Assembly (NCBI GenBank): GCA_030847615.1
Contig: JAUMIR010000004.1
Location: forward strand, 105,228,001 to 105,292,000
Origin: Gambelia wislizenii
Lineage: Eukaryota; Chordata; Lepidosauria; Squamata; Crotaphytidae
Reading direction: 5' to 3'
Length of the DNA stretch: 64,000 nucleotides
The position numbers and the translations under genes are program-made. Position 1 is the first letter of the stretch. Each line of letters opens with the position of its first letter. The notes under the pieces are model-generated. The model was given only the letters and a program-made list of their open reading frames with translations, did no database searches and was not told the origin of the DNA. Below are positions 34,601 to 45,968 of this stretch, piece by piece.

Positions 34601-35574
34601 TGCTATCCTCCTGGATCATGGGAATACCCTGGGAGGTCCAGGATGATTATTTTTGTTTTCTTCCTGTGGGCAACTCCAGAAATAGAGATGGCTAGCTACC
34701 AGGCTATCCCCATCCTTCCCCCATCTTCTCCTGGCTGCTAGATGGCTGTGGGGAGGGACAACCAGATAGAAAAAAGATATGTGGCTGATGGAGATGCTGA
34801 ATTCCTCCATGACCAAAGAAGTTATATATGCAGACATAAATTTCAGTTACTCCTGCATATGTCACTAACAGGATTCCAGCCTATGTGTTTTGTAGAGGCA
34901 TCAGGTAATCTGCCATGACAAATAACCTGATATACCCTGGAGACCCAGAAATCTGAAAGCCATTATTTTCCAGTGGTGGATTCATCTTCAGAGGCTATGC
35001 GTGTTCTGATGGACAAAGAACCCACATTCTTTAGAGATAAGCATATTAAGATGTTGGCTGGGTTTGCACTTGGTTATACTTGGAGTAGACTTGTTAAAAT
35101 CAATACGACTTTAATTATCAATGAATTCCTATTGCTTTCAGTAGGTCTTCTGTAAACATATAAAGTCCAGTTCTATATTGTTTCCAATTGAACTGCAGCA
35201 GAAATATTGAAAAAGAACTTGCCATTCATGTGCAAGGAATATTCATGTTAGAACTCTGAAAGATAATACAAGATTTCAAAGAAGACAGACACAGAACACC
35301 AATTTATATGGTGTCACACATGGCCAGTTCAGCATAAGCACTATAATTGACTCTCATGACATGACTGTCAGTAGGTTAGTGAGGATGGGGAGAGGAAGAA
35401 GTGTCCATGAGAGTTCCCCCACAGCCAGTGCAATCTCTTACGTTTGCCCTTCATAATAGATAGTTTGATAATTTGATATATGGTATTCCTTTTAATACAA
35501 ATATGCACACTCGAAAGTAGGAAAAGAAAAGAGGAAGACAACATTCCAGCTTCATCAGTCAAGTAAACTATGGG
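31616..35574. other. Intergenic, mostly unique AT-rich DNA
   Basis: About 4 kb with few recognisable repeats. Near 34285-34375 'tgatccaacagttcttctgt' looks like a SINE tail. A G run lies at 34554-34563. I could not find coding exons with matching splice sites. Conserved non-coding elements could be here but cannot be judged without comparison. Confidence 0.35.
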
Positions 35575-35692
35575 CTGGAGCCTGCAAGACCTGAGCAGGG
35601 CTGTTCAGGATAGGGTAACTTGGAGGTCTGTCAGTCATAGGGCTGCGTAAATCAAAGTTGACTTGAAGGCAGTGAACAACAGTTTCTAAAAT
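35575..35692 (+). mobile_element. BovB 3' end fragment
   Basis: 'ctgcaagacctgagcagggc' through 'atcaaagttgacttgaaggc' and a short AAC tail match the last 115 bp of the BovB at 18685-21137. Confidence 0.8.
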
Positions 35693-36572
35693 GTAAAGTT
35701 TCTGAAATGTAATTCCAGATTCAAAAAATGGCTGAAAGTCAAAGTCAAAGCATAATCCAAACTTGTATCTGATATTTGGAGATAGGCTTCAGCTTCTTGG
35801 ATGGTGCCTTTAAATTCTGGAATAAAACCTGGAGCAGATTCGCTACACCCTGAGATGGACACCATCAGCTGCCATGGAAAAGATGAGAATGCCTGTACTG
35901 AAAGGCCACCTTGGCAGGTGGCAATGAAAATTTTGTCTTAGAAAAAGCATTCTGTGCAGTACCTTTCCTGGTATAAATCAATAAAATAATTGACAGGCTA
36001 GTAATCATGGGAGGGGGGATATCCTTAAACAATATGTGGACATTTTGAGCTTTTAAATAAGAAGAAAAATGTCCAATATGATAGCAAAATGAGGAGATAT
36101 ATTAATTTTCTCCTGATTTTTTTTCTTTGGGAGGGGAGGAGGAATAGACTGGAACAGAGAGACAATTTTATGTAAAATTACATTTATTTTATAGATTTTA
36201 TTACCAGGATAGGTAGTTAGCAGCACATCTGTTGGTAAATATAAAATTGACACCACATCTGTCCACTGATATGTGTACAACACATTGGATGGTAAATTTG
36301 GAAGAAAGGATAAAACCCAGGCCTTAACTGCATTAATTCTCTTCTCATTTCAAAGCTGTGAAGTTGCATTTAAAATTGACACTACACTGGCCAACTGTAA
36401 GAGTGAATTTATAATGGGCTTTCAATTTTCGTTATTGTATAATCATACTGTAGCTATCTATAGGCAAAGAAGTCACTGTTCCTTACCATGAGTATCAATT
36501 TAACTTGAGAAAAGGTTATTTTGCTAATATTTTATGTTGGAAACCATGATGAGACCCTATATTGCCAACTTA

Positions 36573-36850
36573 GGACTTTATAAGATCACCCCCCATTAAT
36601 GTTCTTTTGCCAGCATATTTTAAAATGTTTTTATGCCGGCAAAAGATCCCCCCACCAGACTAACCTTTTCCAGCATCAATGAGGCAGCCCTGACAGTAAT
36701 GGAGCACGAATGGAGCTCTGTTTACTTCTTGGGTTGAACTCTTACCAATTCTTGCAAGAAGATGCTACCATGGGAAATTCAAAAATAAAAACAAAATAAA
36801 TACATAAAACGTTCAGAAAAGCATAGAAACACACTTAACAACTTACAAGT

Positions 36851-36890
<40 letters not shown>

Positions 36891-37167
36891 AAAAGAACGT
36901 CCCCTACCTGGCTGTCATGATCTCACCCAGAAGTGTTCTGTCATTGACGATGTAATCACATGAGCACAATGGCACGTGGATTCAAATGCCGGCAATACTG
37001 GCAAAAAAGTGCCATGGGAGATCTATTGATGGCTTGGCCCATCAATAAAAAGGAACAAGTCTTTCACAATATATGATAGTGAAAGGGCAATGTCATCTGG
37101 TATGTGCGTGCTTTCATGATCATTAAGTGTCTTTATGATGCCACATTTGCCTGGTCTGATAAAGTCC
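36573..37167. mobile_element. GGACTTTATCAGAC-terminal DNA transposon, copy 4
   Basis: 595 bp, ends GGACTTTATAAGATCACC and, reversed, GGACTTTATCAGACCAGG. It is colinear with copy 2 and also holds an internal (GT)n run at 36856-36886. The flanks share only TA. Confidence 0.82.
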
Positions 37168-37204
37168 TATGTTACAAATGCATAACTAAGTATTGTCTCC
37201 TTGC

Positions 37205-37470
37205 CCGACTCCCCCAAATCAATCTACCTTAACAAGCCAGCAGCCATTCCAAACAATGGAGGTCTGCTCTGCTGGTGATTGGGACATAACAGGATGATGT
37301 TTCTAGACCCCTCCCTCCAGCAATCTCAGGTGGGACAAGGAACTGCAACAGGGGTCCTTCTGCTTTTTGCAGACCCCTGAAGAGAGTGGTCAGGAAACAT
37401 CCAGCTGCACCCTGATCACCAACAGAACATAGCTCTATCACTTTGAGCAGGTCCTTGGAATTTAAGGTGG
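37205..37470. repeat. Short repeat related to 29522-29782
   Basis: The left end 'aatctaccttaacaagccag' resembles the foldback at 29522; the right end 'ggaatttaaggtgggattcg' is a weak inverse. Its borders are uncertain. Confidence 0.35.
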
Positions 37471-37649
37471 GATTCGGAGGGGGGGGGAGATTTTACAATT
37501 GTGGCAATAATGCCATGATCATAAATATGTTGAATAGATTAATATGGAGCAGTTACAGATCTGGAACTCTACGTTATGAATCTGTAGCTGCAATATAGGA
37601 TTTTCAGCCATGTTTTCAGACTTTCAACCATATACTTAATATAAAATAG

Positions 37650-39150
37650 TATCATAGAATCTTAGAGTTGGAAGGGACCACAAGGGCCATCTAGTCCAAC
37701 CCCCTACCATGCAGGAATAAACAACTAAACTCTCTCTCTCTCTCTCTGGCTTTTCTTCGCAAACGAAGACTCGGGATGGACTCATCCCACATTTTCTGCA
37801 AAAGCGCTGATGACTAAAAAGGCCAATCTGAGATAGACAAGTCCGGTTGCAAGAAAGCACAGCAGAAGGTTTCCTCGCGTGATGTTACCAGGTTGTGATT
37901 CTTTCTGCGTTGTCGTTTCTCTTCAAGACTTGTTCGGTGTGAGTTCTCAAATAAGGCTGCAGCATTGTGGATAGTGTGTCTCCATGCCTCCCGATGTGAG
38001 GCCAGGGCAGACAATTGTTGGTGATCAATTTGGCCAAGCCTGAGCTGTTGTTTCAGGGAGTCCTTGAATCGCTTTTTTGGAGCACCTATCTTATGCTGAC
38101 CCGTGGCGAGTTCACCGTAGAGTACTATTTTGGGGAGGCGATGGTCCTCCATCCTAGACACATGCCCTGCCCAGCGCAGCTGTGTTCTCAATATCATGGC
38201 TCAATGCTGGTGATCCCTGCTTGCTCAAGGACAGCAACATTCGTCATATAGTCAGTCCAGCATATATTTAGGATTGTGCGTAAACAGCACTGGTGTAAGC
38301 ATTCGAGGAGTCGTAAGTGGTGTCGATAGGTGACCCATGCTTCAGATCCATAAAGGAGAATAGACAGTACAATGGCTCTATACACACTGATTTTTGTGTT
38401 TCGCCTCAAGTGTTTATTACTCCAGACTCTTTTGTAAAGTCTTCCAAATGCGCTATGTGCCTTTGCTAATCTGTGATCAATCTCTTTGTCAATCTTTGCA
38501 TCTGAGGAGATGATTCTTCCCAGGTAGGTGAACTGCTGAACAGACTTAAGCACAGAATTGCCGACGGCATGCAGGAATAAACAATTAAAGAACCCCTGAA
38601 AAATGCCTATCCAACTTCTGTTTAAAGAGCTTCAAAGATGGAAAGTCCACCAACCTCTGAGGCAATCTAGTCCACTACTGAACCACTCTTAGAGTAAAAA
38701 AGTTGTTCCTTATGTTTAGGTTGATTCTCTTTTCTTTTAATTTAATTCCATTGGCTCGTCTTATTGTCTCTAGAGCAGCAGAAAACAAGCTCACTCCATC
38801 TTCTACATAAAATCCCTTCAGTTCTTGAGAGTTAGCTCTCAGTCTTTCTTCTCAAGCTAAACATATCCAGATCCCTAAGTCATTACCCACAAGGCTTGGT
38901 TTCCAGACTTTTGATCTCTTTGTCACCTTTCTCTGGATATGTTCTAGCTTGTCAATATCCTTCTTGAACCGTGGTGCCCAGAACTGGGTATCAGATGAGA
39001 TCTGACCTAAGTGGAATGGAATGGCACTAATGCTTCCCTTGATGAGGACACTATATTCCTGTGGATGCAGCCCAGAATTGTATTGGCTTTTTTGGCTGCT
39101 GTATCACACTGTTGAGTATGCAGTATACTAAGACCCCAGGCCCTTTTCAC
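37650..39150 (-). mobile_element. CR1 LINE copy D, 3' part, split by a LINE insertion
   Basis: The 3' end at 37650-37710 has the CR1 terminus reversed ('cttagagttggaagggacca'). After the inserted LINE the copy continues from 38568 through RT C-terminal sequence to about 39150, where the minus strand reads QQCDTAAKKANTILGCIHRN. It is degraded. Confidence 0.88.
37730..38567 (-). mobile_element. Non-LTR LINE 3' end, copy 2, with 22-bp target duplication
   Basis: Minus-strand frames give FTYLGRIISSDAKIDKEIDH, SKHLRRNTKISVYRAIVLS-like sequence and ILLYGSEAW, then MILRTQLRWAGHVSRMEDHR and GAPKKRFKDSLKQ. The copy extends further 5' than that at 6259-6850 and ends in an (AG)n tail (37730-37747 on the plus strand as CT). 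The 22 bp at 37708-37729 recur at 38568-38589 with one mismatch. Confidence 0.9.
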
Positions 39151-39204
39151 ATGAATGCACCAAAATAAAGAAGAAATGCCAAAAACAATTAATTCCATCT
39201 AAAT

Positions 39205-39432
39205 AACCAGTGGGTTCAGTGGTTTGAATGCTGGACTAGGATATTGGGAGGCCAGGGTTTGAATCCTGCTTGGCCATGGAAATCCACTGGGTGACCTTGG
39301 GTATGTCACACTCTCTCAGTCTCAGAGTAAAGCAACATTAAACCCCTCTGAACAAATTCTGCCAAGAAAACAGTGCAATAGGTTTGCTTTAGGGTCAACA
39401 TAAGTCAGAAATGACTTGAAGGCACACAACAA
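39205..39432 (+). mobile_element. Sauria-type tRNA-derived SINE
   Basis: The head is tRNA-like ('ggtttgaatcctgcttggcc' carries the B box), followed by 'gtgaccttgggtatgtcaca' and the BovB-like tail 'cataagtcagaaatgacttg' then 'aaggcacacaacaacaa'. Confidence 0.93.
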
Positions 39433-39554
39433 CAAATTACTGATAGCATTTTAACAGACAGACAGTAGGAATGTGCTACAGACATAATTGTCCTTGGATA
39501 CAAAAATCTAGCCTTTCAAATTCATCTACAGTTCCAGTTCTCCACAACTAAAAA

Positions 39555-39757
39555 AAGAGGGACACATACCATAGAGTCATGCTGGAAAATGCCTAAAGAC
39601 ATGTTCTCTCTAGGAATTGCTAATCCTCCAATGCAACTCTATGGTATGCTTGTACAGGAAAGCCTTTATTTTAATAGGGGTTGCTGTTATCTGTGGTTTC
39701 ACCTATAAATGGTAAGTCCAAGAAAATATACCCTCTGCAGATACATGGGGTGGACTG
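39555..39757. mobile_element. Short Tc1/pogo-like element, copy 2
   Basis: The right end 'tacatggggtggactgt' reversed matches the start of the element at 19193. The internal 'atagagtcatgctggaaaat' is shared with the copy at 44135. The left border is not clear. Confidence 0.5.
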
Positions 39758-41451
39758 TGTTTATGTTTGCATTGTTTGTTCTGTGCTTTTTTTTTTTTTT
39801 TAATGGCCAGGTCTGGCATTTCACCTTCAACAAGACACAGCCTGACATCTGAGCTCTTGTTTGAAACCTCTGTGTTGTCCTTGAGTTTTATTCCATCCGA
39901 TCTAATAGTGCAGTGGTAAATCCAGATAATTGGTTTATGCTTAAAATGCAGAGCTCTTTCACTGTTTCAATTTAACCAGAAGACAAATAGTTTTTGTATT
40001 AATAATGGCTCCTGATAAGAAAGAAAAAATAAATTGTATAAATGCAGTCATTGCTTTCCTGCAATAATTTGTACTTCTTTAGTGAAAGAAAATAGTATCA
40101 GGAAGCAGTCTTATGTGGAATTTTTACAAGTATCACCGAAGCCAAAATTCTGTGGCACATTTCAAGAAAGATTTTTTCAAGAGGGTGTAGGTATAGATTT
40201 CTCTTCCTTTTACTGTGTGCATCAGATATATAAAACATGACACATAGACATACAATAATATGCATGCATAATATTTAATGAATGTAGGGAAGAAATTAAA
40301 ATGTCACTTTATTAAGTATACAACTACAGAAACTCAACATGTATATCAAAGATCGAGAACTGAAGACTGGAAGGACACTTGTAATGCAAATGTAACTTTC
40401 CTTCCTATACTTAGTAAGGGCCTGACTTGATGGGATGAGAGCTTTGATCTGCCTGAGTTACAGCCCCAATTGAAAGTAGGTATTTCCCAGCTAATGATTT
40501 ATTTTTACACAGCTATAGCAGTACTATCTGACAACAGTAGTATGTAACTTGGATTTGTGTGCCTTCTCTTTGTTTACTTTTCATTCTCCCAAAATGTCTC
40601 TGACATTCATATTTATGAGCAGAATGCGTAAACCTAAAAAAACATACTACAGTACTGCCATAACTCTGTAACCTCCAGGGCTCCAAGTCATATATGGAGG
40701 CTAGGTTTATATGAACAGGGACAGCTCCATTAACATCACAGTCAGGGAACACTTCATTGATGTAGCCTCTGTGTACTCAGTGAATGCTGTCTCATGCTGG
40801 AAGGATGAAATGATCTTATTCAACAGAGATTTCATAATAATAGTAAGCAAAATAACTGTTTTTGTCTATTCATTTCACATGAGCCTTAGAAGGGCTTAGA
40901 AAACCCAATGGAGTAATGCCTTGTCTGTTATATTAGAGTGTGTAAAGTTTGTTGGGTACTATATTAATATCAAGGGTCTGTTCACATAAATAAATGCTTT
41001 AATGTTGAATAGATTACCTCAGATCAAAGAGAGTATGCAGATAGGGAAGATCCTGACAAATGTAATAACAATGTAATATTCCAGGGTAGGCAACTGCTGC
41101 AGAGACCAAATGTTATCCCCAATAAGACAAACTGCAGTGCCTCTGAGAACCCAACCCAGAAGTGACTGGGAGTCACTTAAAGTTTCCATTTCCCTGTATT
41201 TCAGAGGCTTTCTTAGGGGTGGGTTACACTGAGTCACAAAATTTACCATTCCTAGAAGTCACCAAGAACAAAAATGGACCCCCTTTAAACGTCTACCACT
41301 GTTCTGGGATTTTTTGGGGCTGGGAATAAAGAGGCTTGGGGACATCAGTAAAGGCTTCAGCTAGTACAAAAAAGAGGTTAGGGGATACATGCAGCTTACA
41401 GGCTGGTATTCCCACCACCCATTTTATTCAACCTTCTTCTGCATTGTCAAA
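39758..41451. other. Intergenic DNA, no gene recognised
   Basis: A T run at 39788-39802 and AT-rich unique-looking DNA. No exon signals with coding support. Confidence 0.35.
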
Positions 41452-42302
41452 GGGGTTGTTTACTCTGTGAAAATAATCCTCATGGAATTTGCTGGGAACA
41501 TGACCTGTCTAAACGGGATCTCACATCAATCCACTGGTGGCACAGTGGTTAAACGTCAGTACTGCAGCCACAATGTTGTGAGTTCGATCCTATAGGGCTC
41601 CAAGGCTGACTCAGCCTTCCACCCCTCCAAGGTTGGTAAAACAAGCAAGGTTGCCCAGCTTTTGGGGGGCAAGCTAACACATTGTAAACTGCTTAGGGAG
41701 TGCTTTGCACTGATAAGTGGTATAAAAATATAAATGCTATTGCTATGTAGTATTCAGAAGGAGGGGAGAACCAAAAGGGCAAAAACAGTACTGGAAAAGC
41801 CTTCACAGCTTTCCTGTAGTTTTTTTTTTTTTTTTTAACAGTGAGTGGGTGCACATTCCTGCTCATTAGGACAAGTGATTTACTTTGAATCATTTTCCCA
41901 TATAAAAGGAAGTGCAAAGATGATTGGCTGGGGGAGAGCAGGGGCTGGGGCTTGCTAACAGGGCAAACACCTGCTGCTGCCATGTTGGATTTTCTCCTTA
42001 GTGAGCAATCACTAAGGCGATACAATGGGTAGGCGGGGTTTTTTTGGTTTTGTTTTGCTGTCCTTTTAACTTGAAAAATCACTCTATCACTCCAGCACAC
42101 CTTAGGCCAAAAAAAAAAAAAAAAAAAAAAAGTTTGGCAGTGAAGTACTAACACGATTAAATCACTTGTGGCTACCATCTGGAATGCGAAGCTTCTGGGG
42201 GATTCTGGGGCCAAAAGCACCATTAAGATAGATCGCTGCTGCTGCAAAATTCCATTACTGCAAGGTACTCCATCCCCACCCCCGGCCCTTATAGATGAGG
42301 CC
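41452..42302 (+). mobile_element. GGGCTTGTCTA-type DNA transposon, copy 2, carrying a SINE
   Basis: This is homologous to 202-840. AAA flanks both ends (41449-41451, 42303-42305). The ends are GGGGTTGTTTACTCTG and, reversed, GGCCTCATCTATAAGGG. A SINE is inserted at about 41530-41745. A 209-codon minus-strand frame across it is a by-product of poly-A and poly-T runs. Confidence 0.75.
41530..41745 (+). mobile_element. tRNA-derived SINE with L2-like tail
   Basis: The head has A-box-like 'tggcacagtggttaaac' and B-box-like 'gagttcgatcc'. The tail reads 'gtaaactgcttagggagtgc' and ends in 'atgctattgctat'. Comparison with 202-840 shows it interrupts the host transposon. Confidence 0.8.
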
Positions 42303-42730
42303 AAAGAGAAGGCCTCATACATTTCTGTTTAGCTGTATAGAAATCTTCATATGATATACTGAATTAATTGTGAGTGAGGAGATTCTTCCTGGGTGCTACC
42401 TGGGAAAGACCATGAACTACACATACAAAGCACACATACACACATGCTCTCTGAATGGAGAAGATCATGGAGGACACATTTGGAAGTTCTTTGACAGCTT
42501 ATGACAAATATTTTGGGGTAAAGGTGGGACCAGCATGTCAAGACTCTGCTCCCCATCTGTGAGTCCTTATGTGAGCTTCCAAATAAAAAATGACCCCAAA
42601 TATTGTTTTTGGTACGTTCTCTTCTGAGGTTATATAATATTTATAGATTTGAAAAGCATTATTTATTTATCTCTGCTTTGATTCATGCTTTCCTATGCCA
42701 GTCAACTATAAATATCAGCAGAGCTTTCTC

Positions 42731-42736
42731 TTTATT
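42731..42736 (-). promoter_or_regulatory. Candidate polyadenylation signal AATAAA
   Basis: This is about 420 bp past the stop codon of the lectin-domain gene, on the same strand. The hexamer alone is weak evidence; another lies near 42660. Confidence 0.25.
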
Positions 42737-43153
42737 TCGCAATAAGATACAGATCATTGCCAACAGGAGAAATAATACAATCCTGCATTTTGGACCACTT
42801 CAATTGTAGAAGTGAAGACAACTGGCCTGCACTGCTGGGATGCCAATGGTTTCCAAGAAATCTCCTAATACAGTATAGTGCATTGCAGACTTTTGCTTTC
42901 TAGACTTCATTACCAGTAAGTACACATCTGAATCTGGCAACACATGAGCCGTGCAGAGCTGACCAGTAGGTTGTCCAAAACAGAAATGTTGTCAAAGAGA
43001 ATGTGTTTCATCTTTATCAAGATATTTTATGAAGCAGTTTTACAGTGAATGCCTTGTGTGACTTCACAGCTACCCTTCTAAAATTTGTTGTAACTTTGCT
43101 TCTCATGGTAATATCTCATGCAGTTTCCTTGCCAACATCACATTCCAACTAAA

Positions 43154-43383
43154 TCACTTTTGTGTTTTTAGGGAAGTAGAAGCTACTAAAGGGATAGAAC
43201 AAACATATCTTCCATTCAGCCTCTGCCTACACATTCTTGTAGCCCATTTCTTCTGCATTTGGACAAAAGTGCATTGCCATTCAGGGGTCCTTTGTGGTCT
43301 TGCCTTTCTTTCTTTGAAGTGATGGAAGGTGACTGGCCGGCCATTAGTCCACACCCAACTGCCCATTTTATCTTCTTTTAATC
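43154..43383 (-). CDS. FREM1-like gene, last exon (C-type lectin domain, end)
   Basis: The acceptor is 'ttttccaatttcag'. The first two bases complete the Gly codon of the previous exon (WIG|L). The exon encodes LKEDKMGSWVWTNGRPVTFH, HFKERKARPQRTPEWQCTFV, then QMQKKWATRMCRQRLNGRYV and CSIP, with TGA at 43156-43154. W-W-NG-PVTF, the Cys of WQC, the Cys of RMC and the final YVC are the second-half landmarks of a C-type lectin fold, including both disulphides. EPN/WND calcium-binding motifs are missing, so sugar binding through calcium is unlikely. The basic insert (KERKARPQR) and the C-terminal position recall FREM1. Confidence 0.85.
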
Positions 43384-43614
43384 CTGAAATTGGAAAAACT
43401 GGAGTTGTGAAGCTATTGTGTACAGGGATGCTACAGAATGATGACAGGACTTACATTAGGGTCCTTGTGATCTTAAATAAAGTATTTCATAGGACAGATT
43501 CCTCATGATTTCAGACATACAGTACTTTATTCAAGAGTGAGATGCAAATAAACAGCCTGTCTCTAGTAAATCCATGCTTCAAAATAATGAATCATCTTAA
43601 ATTGAGAAAGAAAA

Positions 43615-43775
43615 ATATCATAGTTCAGTGACAGAGCACATGTCTTATATGCATAGAGCCACTCGCTCAAACAGGTCATTCCCATTTCCAAGGATTACAG
43701 GCAATAGCCCTGTCAAACATTCCTGTCTGAAACAATGGGAATTCCTTGCCAATCAAAGAAGATAGTTTTCTTGGA
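43615..43775 (+). mobile_element. tRNA-derived SINE, degraded
   Basis: 'catagttcagtgacagagca' is a tRNA A-box-type head, followed by 'cctgtctgaaacaatgggaa', matching the SINE type at 45785-45968 in reverse. No BovB tail. Confidence 0.5.
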
Positions 43776-44134
43776 GAGTGAATCTCAAACTATCTGAATG
43801 GGGGACTGGGGTGGTGTTTCCCACAATGGGCCATGCTCCAGCCTCATAATTGTGTCCTCTGACTACAGTTATTTTATTTTTTCCTGAAACACATGGTACA
43901 CTGGCACAAAATAGCTTGCAGATTGTCATGGACTGCCGCTTTGAGTAGAACTGCTTGAGGCTGCATAGAACATTGGTCAGAATCATTGTAAACACAGTGA
44001 CAACCCCATGGGGGGGTACATTCCCAGACTTACCGTGGAGACCAGAAACTGCAAATAATAGTGAACCTTTTTATTTGTTTGTATATTATGCATTGAAAAC
44101 TCAATAAATATTAATTTAATTTAATTTAATTTAA

Positions 44135-44360
44135 CCATAAAGTCATGTTGGAGGAACTAGAAGATGCCTAGAGAGAACACCTTTCTAGACATCTTCTAGG
44201 TCCTCCAGCATGACTCTATGTTCAGCTTCCAGCAGAAGCATTCCATAGAATCAGACTGAAGAACGTAGGAGATGCCTAGAGAGACCTTTCCACTCCTTTT
44301 GGATGCGAGTAAGTGAATCCGCGGATATTGGTCCTGCGGGCATGGGGGACATACTGTATC
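44135..44360. mobile_element. Short Tc1/pogo-like element, copy 3
   Basis: The right end 'catgggggacatactgta' reversed resembles the start of 19193. Inside, 'ggaggaactagaagatgcct' folds onto 'catcttctaggtcctcc', giving a strong hairpin. Confidence 0.6.
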
Positions 44361-44968
44361 TATTTGATTGGCAAGAAGAATAGTTTTACATGTTACCCAC
44401 AGTTCATTTCAGCTTACTGAGATACTGAATCTTTGGGGAAATCTTATGCATACGCATTTGGGTGTAAATCCAACTATATCATGGACCTGAGGTCTGACTA
44501 CACATGGATAAGCTTCACCTTCAAAGAAACTGGACAGCTACCAAAATTTAAAAGAAATCAAAAGTTTGGGGGGGGGCTATTTTATTATTTCTGGTATCTG
44601 AACAACATTAGTTTGAACAAAGGATCAGTGAAAAAGTCACTGAATGCAATACATTCAGAGTTTGAGAAAATTAATATTTTTTACCACATCTTCCAGACTC
44701 CTTCAGCCACATAACTACTAGCTATGATAGTTTGTTGATTCTGGGAATTGTGGTCCCAAAGAGTAATGTTCCCACACTCTGCATAATCAAATTATTTGTA
44801 GCAGACTACAACAACAGACTACAGGGGCTGAATTGTACATGTAGTACTACTTTGTTTACCAGGTGAAAAGCAAAGTTACATATATTTATACTTTCATTGT
44901 TTTTAGTAGTAGCTAAGCAAATACAGCCTAAGGCACATGCAGTAGTATACTGAATAATTTCTACTTAC

Positions 44969-45054
44969 CAATCCAAAATGGCTGCTTATTGGCAAAGTTC
45001 CAGAGCCATGCCATCTCCTCTGGGGAATGTACACTGGCTAGATGGCCATTGGAC
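44969..45054 (-). CDS. FREM1-like gene, middle lectin-domain exon
   Basis: This 86-bp exon has acceptor 'ttctcctctggcatacag' and donor ATTG|gtaagt. It encodes SNGHLASVHSPEEMAWLWNF then ANKQPFWI; the first base completes a Trp codon and the last begins a Gly codon. GHLASVHSPEE and FWIG are classical C-type lectin signatures (beta-2/alpha-2 and the WIGL core). The unusual WLWNFANKQPFWIG run is close to my memory of the FREM1 lectin domain, where the equivalent is WLWEF...PFWIG. Confidence 0.9.
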
Positions 45055-45281
45055 CTGTATGCCAGAGGAGAAAACATGACAATGAAAGCCAGCCACCACA
45101 AGTTAAAAAAAGAAAAAAGAACCTTGGAAATGCTGTGTTCGAACAACATGCTCAAAAAGATTTTATTCTTTAAATGGAAATCTTGAATCATGGATTTTTT
45201 TAAAGTACTGTTTTTCAAAATATTCTTAGTTCAGAAGAAAAAAACAGCTGGGGAAAGTTACTTTGGTGTGAGAACATGGTG

Positions 45282-45512
45282 TAGTAGTCTGAGTGTAACA
45301 CTAGGAATCTGGGAGAACAAGTTTTGAACATTCACTTAGCCATAGAAATTCACTAGGTGACCTTGGGCAAGTGACGCTCTCTCAGACTCAGAGGAAATCA
45401 ATAGAAACCCCCCTCTGAACAAATCTTGCCATAAAACCCTGAGCTAAGCTCACATTAGGATTGTCATAGGTCTGAAAAGACTTGAAGGCACATGAGAACA
45501 ACAAGGTTAGGT
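45282..45512 (+). mobile_element. Sauria-type SINE
   Basis: The head is 'acatggtgtagtagtctgag'; then 'ggtgaccttgggcaagtgac' and the tail 'ctgaaaagacttgaaggcac' with 'gagaacaacaag'. It sits in an intron of the lectin gene. Confidence 0.92.
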
Positions 45513-45784
45513 GGCACACTAATTTGTTCTGCCCTGGGTACTGCCTAGATGAGGGATAAATTTCCTACACAATAAGATTTTTCTTGGGATGGTCATAATT
45601 ACAAGTGACACTCAAAATGTATTATAAGTGACATGTGACTTGAACAGGAGTTGGGGATGTATGGCCTTCCAGCTATTGCTGGACTGTACCTTCCATCACT
45701 CTTGACAATTGGCTAAGGCTGTTGAGAGCTATAGTCTATCAGTACTGGGGAGACTAGAACCATAATAATTGAGATAATCACTGA

Positions 45785-45968
45785 AGTCCATAGGACATTG
45801 CCTTATACCTGGTTATACTGTTACTTACCCTATTACTGTCTACTCTGCCTGGCAGAAGCTCTCCAGCCAGGGCAGAAGTTGGTTCCATCACCTGGCACCT
45901 GATTAAATCTTAGAGACTTTTGCATGCAAAGCATGCGATTTTATCACTAAGCTATGGTCCTTCCATAG
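45785..45968 (-). mobile_element. tRNA-derived SINE, second type
   Basis: On the minus strand the head reads 'accatagcttagtgataaaa' and 'gctttgcatgcaaaag', then 'aatcaggtgccaggtgatgg'. A GTAAGT inside it is not taken as an exon end. Confidence 0.7.

Noticed and set aside
39205..39432. tRNA gene from A and B boxes
   Set aside because: No complete cloverleaf; SINE body and tail follow.
41693..42322. Longest open frame of the window (209 codons, minus strand)
   Set aside because: It runs through a transposon and homopolymers (poly-Phe, poly-Lys) and part of a SINE; no homology or splice sense.
44023..44037. 15-bp microexon between good-looking splice sites
   Set aside because: The lectin exons at 44969 and 43383 already join in phase; nothing is missing.
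45785..45968. GTAAGT donor and open stretch
   Set aside because: Lies in a tRNA-derived SINE.
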